This document shows positions 37,423-43,657 of a stretch of 43,657 nt of DNA, in pieces (the first letter of the stretch is position 1; each line of letters starts with the position of its first letter). Below the pieces are notes generated by a model. It worked only from the letters and a program-made list of their open reading frames with translations, was not told where the DNA came from and searched no databases. Location: IMG/VR virus record IMGVR_UViG_3300031772_000071, positions 1 to 43,657 of that record. One strand, 5' to 3'. The DNA comes from a virus. Both the position numbers and the translations under genes were made by a program.

Positions 37423-37468
37423 CTCAAGCGTGTCCGCTCGTCAAGAAGCGGATCACGCGCACCTTGAG
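37423..37468. other. long interrupted stem-loop
   Basis: CTCAAG-CGTG-t-CCGCT (37423-37438) pairs with AGCGG-at-CACG-(5 bases)-CTTGAG (37447-37468), in all 15 bp. No U-tract follows. Could be an RNA structure of the leader or a protein-binding cruciform. Confidence 0.5.
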
Positions 37469-37538
37469 TTTATGATCGGTTTTATCGATATCAGCCCCCA
37501 TTTTAACCCCTTCTTATCGGTTCTTCTGAATTATTATC

Positions 37539-37568
37539 TTGACATTCTTAATTAATTAATTTCATAAT
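37539..37568 (+). promoter_or_regulatory. second rightward promoter candidate with operator-like repeat
   Basis: TTGACA (37539-37544), 18-base spacer, CATAAT (37563-37568). TGACATT (37540-37546) and AATGTCA (37566-37572) form an inverted repeat that brackets both boxes, with an AATTAATTAATT core between them. Confidence 0.55.
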
Positions 37569-37852
37569 GTCAGCCATCATTTCGGAATCTTGCATTTTGC
37601 AAGGTTCTTAATGGTTCTGGTTCATTCTGACCTACTTAATATTAAAAGTGGCTCAATTTGGACCAGGTAAAAAGAAAGAAAGCTCGCTCCTAAGGTGTAG
37701 ATAGGTGCCGGCTTCTGCCCGCAGTGCCCTCCAAAGGCTGGGCAAAGGATCAGATCAGGGCTACTCATAGGCGAATAAGGGCAGCTGGACAAGCACCATA
37801 TAAGATTTAGCCTAAATGGGCAGGATAAGGGAAGCTTCCCATAAGGGGTGTT

Positions 37853-38131
37853 ATGTCAACTAATCAGATACAACCAAGGGTAGCCAAAGAAAAGTCGAGA
37901 GTACCCCTTACTTTCAATCAAAATCCCGTCAAAACCACCCTGGCCCGTCCGTACCCCGGCCCCCGTCTACTCATTATACGTGACCTCTTCACCAGATTTG
38001 CCCAAAATTTCAGCATTAAAGACCGTATTTACATTAAATATTTACTTTTACTTGATTCTTTTTATATTTTTATATTAAGATTGATTGATAATTCACTTAT
38101 TAATGTTCATAAATTGAACAGGAGAATGTGA
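37853..38131 (+). CDS. possible 92-residue protein before the small terminase
   Basis: A basic protein (MSTNQIQPRVAKEKSRVPLT...) with a hydrophobic C-terminal third (YIKYLLLLDSFYIFILRLID). GGGG stands a few bases before the ATG and its stop overlaps the next start (GTGA), which favours a real gene. The composition is odd and an AT-rich chance frame is possible. Confidence 0.4.
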   Translation: MSTNQIQPRVAKEKSRVPLTFNQNPVKTTLARPYPGPRLLIIRDLFTRFAQNFSIKDRIYIKYLLLLDSFYIFILRLIDNSLINVHKLNRRM

Positions 38132-38640
38132 CCAGGAAATCAAATGAAATGGGGATCTGTCGCACATACGAATTTGAGTGCAACCGGGCCGGGCATGTGT
38201 CTGGGATGGGACCCAGAATTAAGTTTAGCGGAATTAAAAAGAATCGCCCTTTAAGCCAGGGCCGGAACGAGGCCGAGGATAGGGTGGTAAGCAGGGTTTT
38301 CATGAATATGGTATTCGACGAACTAAAAACGATGGGTAAGGGGCTGAGGGAAAAGATCCAGCTCTTTAAAGATGGTAAACTCGACCTCAAGGAACTCAAA
38401 AGGGAGATGGGCGACCATCAGATCGTGCTCTGGGCGATTATGTATACCCATGCCATAGAAAATGAAAATGAGAAAGAAATCAAACTTTGGGGTGAAAAGA
38501 TCGAGTCTTATTGTGTCCAGAAGCCAAAACCGGATTCCGGTGGAGAATCGACCGGCGCGGATCATTTTATGGAGGCTATGGCCACGTTTGTGGAAAGTAA
38601 AACGGAACCGAAACGATTACCGAAACCTAAAAAGGCATGA
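38128..38640 (+). CDS. terminase small subunit (by position)
   Basis: A 170-residue protein starting at GTG with AGGAGA 3 bases upstream; helical, with a charged middle (LREKIQLFKDGKLDLKELKREMG) and a K/P-rich end. It overlaps the large terminase start by 4 bases (ATGA). Small terminases recognise the packaging site and hand DNA to the large subunit. The call rests on gene order; no HTH motif is obvious to me. An inverted repeat GTTCA-N5-TGAAC (38105-38119) sits right before the ribosome site and may control it. Confidence 0.55.
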   Translation: MTRKSNEMGICRTYEFECNRAGHVSGMGPRIKFSGIKKNRPLSQGRNEAEDRVVSRVFMNMVFDELKTMGKGLREKIQLFKDGKLDLKELKREMGDHQIVLWAIMYTHAIENENEKEIKLWGEKIESYCVQKPKPDSGGESTGADHFMEAMATFVESKTEPKRLPKPKKA

Positions 38641-40292
38641 CGCGCGAACAGATATTCGAGGAATTATGGAAATGCAGAAACCCACTCACCGGATTCGTTT
38701 ACTGGCTGATAAATTACGTTTACATCGAGGACAAAGAGGCCGGCGGGCAGATCAGGTTCAAGTTATGGGAAAGTCAAAAACGTATATTGCCGACGTTTCT
38801 CAAGGCGACTTACCTGTTTATCCTCAAGGCCCGGCAATTGGGATTGACTTGGCTTTGCGCGGCCTTATGTCTGTGGGTGGCGATATTCAGAAAAAATCAG
38901 AACGTAATCATTATTTCGCAGAAAGAGGGTCTGGCGGTCAAATTCCTGGACCGCGTGAAATTCATCTTCGACCGGTTGCCGGAATGGATGCGGCCGATGG
39001 TCCTGAGACGAAACGACCAGATCCTGTATTTCGGCGAGATGGTAAAGGACAAACGGGGCAACGAACGGATCGAGGGTTTAAATTCAATTATTTACAGCTC
39101 CACGACTACCCCTTCGGGTGCGCAGTCGGAAACGATTAATCTGTTGATCCTGGACGAGGCGGCATTGATCGAACACTTGAAAAAAATATGGAGATCATCA
39201 AAACCCGGCGTGGATTCAGCCAAAGGCCGTATTATCGTCATCTCCAACGCCATTAAGGACGGTCCGGGCTGGATCTGGTTTAGGGAATGGTATTTGAAAG
39301 CCTGGCGCAAATCGGCCGGCAGGGTCGAGCATGTCTTTATGCCGTGGTGGGACCGACCTGGAAGGTCTCAAAAGTTGATCGAACATCCGCTTGAACCCGG
39401 TAAACAGATTGCGGAATTCCTGGCCACGGAGATGCTTGAGGGTATGGATCAGGACGATATCTCCATGCATTACCCTTCCAGCATCGAGGAAGCGGTCGAG
39501 GCCATGTCCGGATCGTATTTCGGCCGGCACCTGGCCAAACATAATCAATTCAATCGCGGAACCCGTGGATACCTGGAAGAGATTGATGGGGTTATGGAAT
39601 TTACCGAGAGTCGGGGCGGAACCCTGACGGTTTGGGAGAAACCGGACGGCGATAAATGGCGCGACCGATATGTCATCGGATCGGATATTTCCGAAGGCTT
39701 GGGCCAGACCGATTCGGCTGCTTATGTTTTCGACCGGGAAAAACGTAAATTCATCGCTAAATTGAAGAGTTCCAACATCGACGCCGATCAATGGGGCGAT
39801 GAATTGATAAAATTGGCGAATTGGTGCAAGAATTTCCCTATGATCGTCCCGGAATTGAGCGGGGCCGGACAAAGTACGGTTAAACGTTTGCGGGAACTGA
39901 AGTACCCGCGTATTTTCAGGGATAAAAAACCGAACAAAATCGGCGCCAAGCCCAGTCCGGTGTACGGTCTGGCGGAAACCAGGGAAAACAAGAAAATGAT
40001 CTCCGGTTTGCTCAAGACTTATTTTCGGGATGTCCTTGAATCCGTCCCGGACGGCGAGTTGATCGACCAATGCACCACCTATATCCGGCATTCGGACGGC
40101 CATTACGGCAAGGAAGACGACATCAAAAAGGACGACTTGGTTGTGGCGGCCGCTTGTACCCTGCTCGGCGACGAACGGTTGCCGAAACCGGAAGAAACGA
40201 AAGAGGCACCCAAAAAGATTATCTTCCCAAATATCACGCGCGTGTCTTGGGAAGGTTATGGGCAGGAACAGCGCGATCCGTGGGTGGAATAA
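38637..40292 (+). CDS. terL: terminase large subunit
   Basis: A 551-residue ATPase-nuclease. ATPase: KARQLGLT (about 64-71, a variant Walker A common in terminases), LLILDEAA (169-176, Walker B with catalytic Glu) and a SNAI coupling segment. Nuclease: VIGSDISEG (Asp near 349), IVPELSG (Glu near 405) and KKDDLVVAAA (Asp near 499). It pumps DNA through the portal and cuts it. The P22-type portal suggests headful packaging, which agrees with a circularly permuted assembly. Confidence 0.95.
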   Translation: MTREQIFEELWKCRNPLTGFVYWLINYVYIEDKEAGGQIRFKLWESQKRILPTFLKATYLFILKARQLGLTWLCAALCLWVAIFRKNQNVIIISQKEGLAVKFLDRVKFIFDRLPEWMRPMVLRRNDQILYFGEMVKDKRGNERIEGLNSIIYSSTTTPSGAQSETINLLILDEAALIEHLKKIWRSSKPGVDSAKGRIIVISNAIKDGPGWIWFREWYLKAWRKSAGRVEHVFMPWWDRPGRSQKLIEHPLEPGKQIAEFLATEMLEGMDQDDISMHYPSSIEEAVEAMSGSYFGRHLAKHNQFNRGTRGYLEEIDGVMEFTESRGGTLTVWEKPDGDKWRDRYVIGSDISEGLGQTDSAAYVFDREKRKFIAKLKSSNIDADQWGDELIKLANWCKNFPMIVPELSGAGQSTVKRLRELKYPRIFRDKKPNKIGAKPSPVYGLAETRENKKMISGLLKTYFRDVLESVPDGELIDQCTTYIRHSDGHYGKEDDIKKDDLVVAAACTLLGDERLPKPEETKEAPKKIIFPNITRVSWEGYGQEQRDPWVE

Positions 40293-40293
40293 T

Positions 40294-40638
40294 ATGGGAA
40301 TGACCCGAATTGAGTTTACGGAAAAGATCTGCCGGTTGGTTTTAGATATGATTATCGATGGACGGGATAGTCCTCAATTCGATGAAGTCCGGAGATCGGC
40401 TGAACAACAAAAGATCTATTTTGACAAGGGGTACTCTCATTGTGATGGGATTAAGTTGATATCCGACCATCAAAAGGGGACCGCCGCGGATATCGATTTT
40501 CCTTTGATAAGGGACCCCGAACTTTTGCAGGAGACATATCTGCATTGGCACAAAGTCTGGGCGGATAGATATGACGGTCGGGGACCATTTAGGGACGAAA
40601 AAGGTAAGTGGTGGGATTTGCGCCATTTTGAGGAATAA
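40294..40638 (+). CDS. M15-type peptidase, endolysin candidate
   Basis: A 114-residue protein. RRSAEQQKIYFDKGYS..., then SDHQKGTAADID and finally WWDLRHFE match the core of M15 D-Ala-D-Ala carboxypeptidases / L-Ala-D-Glu peptidases: zinc ligands His59 and Asp66 (H-x6-D) and His111. These cut peptidoglycan cross-links, so it is the best endolysin candidate here. It is short, with no cell-wall-binding domain. It stands 1 base after the large terminase stop, far from the holin-like genes; start 40294 is taken because upstream starts lie inside the terminase gene. Confidence 0.75.
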   Translation: MGMTRIEFTEKICRLVLDMIIDGRDSPQFDEVRRSAEQQKIYFDKGYSHCDGIKLISDHQKGTAADIDFPLIRDPELLQETYLHWHKVWADRYDGRGPFRDEKGKWWDLRHFEE

Positions 40639-40662
40639 TTAAAGAATTAAGGAGATTTTCCA

Positions 40663-41025
40663 ATGTCAAAAAGACCTAAATCAATTTTAACAATCGAAGG
40701 TGAATTGAAGGTGGCAGGCCAATCCATGTTTCCCAGGCCCGGCAAAGTAGATTTCCGGATTGAAGGGGCCGATAAATTGATCGGTAAACTCTTGAGTATT
40801 GACGCCGGATCTCTACCCCCGGTTGCGACTCAGGATCATCTGTATGGCAGAATCGCAATCGAGATCTTTGCCAAGGAAGTGGATAATACCGTCGGGGTCG
40901 CACCAGTTCCACCTACCAGGGTTCCGGGAGTCGCTAAGACTACCGAGGAATTCAAGGAAAACAAACCTGAAATTACGGGCGAGGCGAAGGATGAGATTCA
41001 GCAAACAACTCCAGACCCTGAATAA
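40663..41025 (+). CDS. small unknown head-region protein
   Basis: A 120-residue protein: beta-like first half (SILTIEGELKVAGQSMF..., KVDFRIEGADKLI) and an E/K/P/T-rich flexible tail. AAGGAG is 9 bases before the ATG. Overlaps the next gene by 35 bases. Not recognised. Confidence 0.55.
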   Translation: MSKRPKSILTIEGELKVAGQSMFPRPGKVDFRIEGADKLIGKLLSIDAGSLPPVATQDHLYGRIAIEIFAKEVDNTVGVAPVPPTRVPGVAKTTEEFKENKPEITGEAKDEIQQTTPDPE

Positions 41026-41515
41026 CGTCATCCAGGACGTGAAAAACTGGTATTTTATGATCGACGGCAAGACCTACCGACCGCCGAGATATCCGGATAT
41101 CAACTTTTTCATGACCGATAACGACAATCTTCAGGTCCAGGCTAGAGTTGAACTTTGGACTATCGGCCGGATTTACAAGCGACTGATCATTATGGGCAAG
41201 AAAGAGAAGATCGAGGATATGCCGGAACAAAGGTTGATCACGATTTTTGATGCTCTCCTGAGTCCCAAAGGTCAGGATGCGACGCCGCCGTCCTGTAAAC
41301 CCGTTGTCGGCATGAATTCGTTAATGTATATCGCCCGGTATTGGCCGGCGGGCGATTACGTAAAGCAACTTATCGAACATCGTAATTTCATGAGTATGCC
41401 GGAATTCCAGAAAATGTCGGCCACATTGGACAAGGCTTTCAAGACAGTCGGCGCCAAAGTCCCTAGTTATGTTAAAAAGGAAGCCAGGATTTTCGTTCCG
41501 AGGTATTTACATTAG
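40991..41515 (+). CDS. unknown protein before the portal gene
   Basis: A 174-residue protein (MRFSKQLQTLNNVIQDVKNW..., YRPPRYPDINFFMTDNDNL, ..., KKEARIFVPRYLH), mostly helical and basic. GAAGG is next to the ATG. In-frame starts further upstream lie inside the preceding gene. Located 8 bases before the portal gene; not recognised. Confidence 0.6.
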   Translation: MRFSKQLQTLNNVIQDVKNWYFMIDGKTYRPPRYPDINFFMTDNDNLQVQARVELWTIGRIYKRLIIMGKKEKIEDMPEQRLITIFDALLSPKGQDATPPSCKPVVGMNSLMYIARYWPAGDYVKQLIEHRNFMSMPEFQKMSATLDKAFKTVGAKVPSYVKKEARIFVPRYLH

Positions 41516-41523
41516 GATAAAAA

Positions 41524-43657
41524 ATGGACGAAGAGATTAAAAACACGGCAAGTATCGATCCGGGAACCCAGAATAAAGAACAAGACGATCTTCTGAAAAA
41601 GGTCTATCAACGTTTCAATCGCGCCAAAGACGCCCAATGCCGGAAGGATTTTTTGACTGATTGCCAAACAGCCAAACGCAATTTTAAGGGCCACCCGTTT
41701 ACCGAAGAACAAGAAAAGGAAATGAAGGACGCCGGTATCCCCCCAGTCAAGGTTGCGCGTGGAACAACCAATGCCCTTAAACTCTCTTCGATCCTGACCG
41801 CCAAACGCCCGGAACTCAAGGCCGTACCCATCGGTAAAGGCGATATCGGGGTCGCCACTCTTTGCCAACGCGCCTTCCGCAAGATTTGGGACGAGAACAC
41901 CGGCAACATGAAAAACAACACCCTCGTCCTAGGTGCCGTCCGCGAAGGCGAACACCATTTTAACGTCAAAAGCGAACATTACGGTTTGCGGGACGACGTA
42001 AAGATTTTATTATCCGTGCTCGAAGGCGGGGAAATTGTCTTCGATCCCGATATGTCTCCCGGCAACCCGGAGAGTTGGGGCTACAAAATAAAATACCGGG
42101 CCATTTCACCGGAACAGGCCAAGGATCTTTATAAACTCGGTCCGGATGATCTTTACTACATCGCCGAGGCGCAACCGGACAAAGACTCCGGCTCGGACCA
42201 TGACAGCGAACCGGGCGGAAAGTACGAGGACGGCAGTAAGGGCAAGGAAGAAACTAAGCGGACGGTCTGGGAACTGGAATACTACGAAAAACGCAAGTAC
42301 CAGGAAAAGTATTGGCTCGACCCAGGCGACAGCGAACAGATGCCGCAACTCTATCCGCGTTCCGATGACGGCGCGGAACTTGAGAACGCCAAGAAAAACC
42401 TAAAAATAAAGTACACCATTCAAGACGTTGATGGAAGCACTAAAATAGATCCGCGTTACGAAGAACACGTGAACAGTATCAAGGCCATTACGGTTACGAA
42501 AACGGATTTACGGTATGTTCTTATCTGCGGCAAAAAGTTCATCGACGACAAAATCAATCCCTACCAGGAAGATTCGCGCAAAGATCCGATTGACCCGATC
42601 ATCACCCTGAAAAACATCAATATCGGCGAAGTATACGCGCGTGGAAACATGTTCTTCGCCAGCGGCCCCTTGCAGGAGATATCCAAGAGAAGAGGCCAAT
42701 CCATTGCCTGTGTTGCGGCGACACTCGGCAGTCCGATCATGGTTAACGACAACGATGTAACTCTTCTCAGTAATGAAACATGGAAAAAGGATATTTCAAA
42801 ACCAAAGGCCATTCTGCATTACAAGAGTCAGGATGGAACGAATAAACCGGAAGCACTTTACCAGACCATTCCCGACCTGAGCCGGGTCTTTCAACTTGAA
42901 GATCGGGCGCAAAACGATTTGAACGATGTTTTTAATCTGGCCGCCGATGTCATGCGTGGTGAACAAGGAAAAGGCCGCATGAGCGGACGTTTGGCGGGGA
43001 TGCTGAAAGAATTCGGAATGGAGGGCAACTCCTATTTGCTTGCGGCTCTGGAAGAAGTTTTCCGTAAACTTGGGGTCTGTTTCCTGGCCATTGCCCTTAA
43101 CGAATGGCCGTTCAGGTATTGGGAATCGCTTCTTGAAAAAGAGGATTATAACGAGAAGGGCGAACTCAAACCGGCATATCAGGAAGCCTTGAAGAAGATT
43201 GCTTCCAAGAATATTACCATCATGGACCTGGATGTTGGCATCCGGTCCGGTTCCAGTCTGCCGTCCAGCCGGGCCGAACGCCTGGATATGGCGATTGAAC
43301 TGGCTACCACCGCGGTTCCGCCCACGGCCATTTACGATGCGGAAGCGGTTTTGGAATATATCGACGACCCGCAGGCCGCCGATGTATTGGAACGCCGGAA
43401 TCAACGGGCGCAGATGGCGCAGCAGATCGACCAGATGGACAAACAGATGAAGCAAATGTCCATGCAACTCGATTCGATTACGAAAGAAAAAGACGGTCTG
43501 AAATCCAAACTGGACGAGAAGACTTTGCAGAAAGTCGCTTCCGACGGTCAACAGAAATTCAGATACGAGACGACCATCGAGAAGATGAATCTCAGGACAG
43601 AAAGTATGGCCGAGACTATCGGCGCTTTAATGACCATGCTAAAGGGTTTTATAAAAC
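41524..43657 (+). CDS. portal protein, N-terminal part (continues at 1-531)
   Basis: The gene starts at 41524 and runs past the end of the window into 1-531; the full product is about 845 residues. Typical P22-type portal features: an early basic-helical arm (DLLKKVYQRFNRAKDAQCRK), VKVARGTTNALKLSSILTAK, then EVYARGNMFFASGPLQEISK, RRGQSIACVAATLG and later a long helical barrel region and Q/M-rich coiled coil (KQMKQMSMQLDS). The dodecameric portal is the DNA entry gate and joins head and tail. It is larger than P22 gp1 (725 residues), mainly from the C-terminal tail with a tape-measure-like motif. Confidence 0.85.
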   Translation, partial: MDEEIKNTASIDPGTQNKEQDDLLKKVYQRFNRAKDAQCRKDFLTDCQTAKRNFKGHPFTEEQEKEMKDAGIPPVKVARGTTNALKLSSILTAKRPELKAVPIGKGDIGVATLCQRAFRKIWDENTGNMKNNTLVLGAVREGEHHFNVKSEHYGLRDDVKILLSVLEGGEIVFDPDMSPGNPESWGYKIKYRAISPEQAKDLYKLGPDDLYYIAEAQPDKDSGSDHDSEPGGKYEDGSKGKEETKRTVWELEYYEKRKYQEKYWLDPGDSEQMPQLYPRSDDGAELENAKKNLKIKYTIQDVDGSTKIDPRYEEHVNSIKAITVTKTDLRYVLICGKKFIDDKINPYQEDSRKDPIDPIITLKNINIGEVYARGNMFFASGPLQEISKRRGQSIACVAATLGSPIMVNDNDVTLLSNETWKKDISKPKAILHYKSQDGTNKPEALYQTIPDLSRVFQLEDRAQNDLNDVFNLAADVMRGEQGKGRMSGRLAGMLKEFGMEGNSYLLAALEEVFRKLGVCFLAIALNEWPFRYWESLLEKEDYNEKGELKPAYQEALKKIASKNITIMDLDVGIRSGSSLPSSRAERLDMAIELATTAVPPTAIYDAEAVLEYIDDPQAADVLERRNQRAQMAQQIDQMDKQMKQMSMQLDSITKEKDGLKSKLDEKTLQKVASDGQQKFRYETTIEKMNLRTESMAETIGALMTMLKGFIK
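43531..43657. repeat. terminal overlap, right copy
   Basis: Identical to 1-127; see the left copy. It should be removed when the genome is written as a circle of 43,530 bp. Confidence 0.95.

Larger units (their letters stand above)
37259..37852. other. 594-bp non-coding control region before the packaging genes
   Basis: No credible gene on either strand. It holds, in order: an inverted repeat GTTCA-N5-TGAAC (37261-37275), a promoter (37278-37306), a string of hairpins (37317-37381), a long interrupted stem (37423-37468), a second promoter inside an inverted repeat (37539-37572), a hairpin AATCTTGCA / TGCAAGGTT (37586-37606), and three ATAAGGG copies (37775, 37825, 37841). This is the best place for a late promoter, an origin, or the packaging start site. 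Confidence 0.6.

Noticed and set aside
37829-37840. palindrome GGGAAGCTTCCC
   Set aside because: Perfect but only 12 bp with no loop; noted only as part of the ATAAGGG region.
38462-39139. 225-codon plus-strand frame across the terminase genes
   Set aside because: Out of frame with two well-supported terminase genes; composition is strongly basic and low in hydrophobic residues, as expected for a shadow frame.
39216-40103. 295-codon minus-strand open frame
   Set aside because: Antisense to the large terminase nuclease half, no ribosome site, no protein-like motifs; a shadow of codon bias.
42796-43551. 251-codon minus-strand frame
   Set aside because: Antisense to the portal gene; no motif or ribosome site.
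43531-43657. 127-bp ends as a biological direct terminal repeat
   Set aside because: The length equals a common assembler k-mer and the repeat lies inside the portal gene; read coverage would be needed to claim a packaged terminal repeat.

Overview
The window is a complete tailed-phage genome written once around plus a short overlap. Bases 1-127 recur exactly at 43531-43657, so the molecule closes into a circle (or circularly permuted map) of 43,530 bp, and the portal gene runs through the junction. The phage looks podovirus-like: a P22-type portal, an N4-gp56-like major capsid protein, a gp10-like beta-propeller tail hub, and no tape-measure or sheath gene. A spanin-like gene, lipoproteins, Sec signal peptides and a Wzy-type membrane protein point to a Gram-negative host. 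I see no integrase, excisionase, tRNA or CRISPR array, so lysogeny is not supported; the only repressor-like gene is a 66-aa HTH protein.

Layout. (1) Rightward late block, from about 37.85 kb through the junction to 19.7 kb: small and large terminase, an M15-like peptidase (endolysin candidate), portal, scaffold, capsid, head-tail genes, tail hub, probable ejection proteins, then a run of secreted or membrane-anchored beta-rich proteins (beta-helix, IPT/jelly-roll, collagen-like) and two holin-like genes. (2) Leftward block 28.47 to 19.81 kb: DUF6011-type zinc protein, RecB-like exonuclease, coiled-coil partner, RecT annealing protein, nucleotidyltransferase, DUF5131-type protein, HNH-AP2 endonuclease, YopX-type protein, many small genes, and at its far end spanin and lipoprotein genes. 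(3) Rightward block 28.70 to 33.71 kb: HTH protein, cytosine-5 methyltransferase, DnaB-type helicase, replication initiator and VRR-NUC nuclease. (4) Leftward block 36.99 to 33.92 kb: about a dozen short, tightly coupled genes, including 20- and 26-residue membrane peptides. A 594-bp non-coding stretch (37259-37852) separates it from the packaging genes.

Regulation. Five good sigma70-type promoters are visible: a divergent pair around 28.64 kb sharing a near-perfect 20-bp palindrome, and rightward ones at 32083, 33708 and 37278 (the first two share TTGACAATTC plus TATGGT). A sixth candidate lies at 37539. Several start transcripts that fold at once into strong stems, and one of these, about 33743-33920, ends at an intrinsic terminator without containing a gene. 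A strong terminator also sits inside the morphogenesis operon (754-795), so read-through or antitermination may matter.

The most unusual points are the 815-bp second reading frame inside the methyltransferase gene, the Wzy/O-antigen-ligase-like protein among the head genes, the series of Sec-signal-bearing putative virion or surface proteins, and the promoter-linked structured RNAs.
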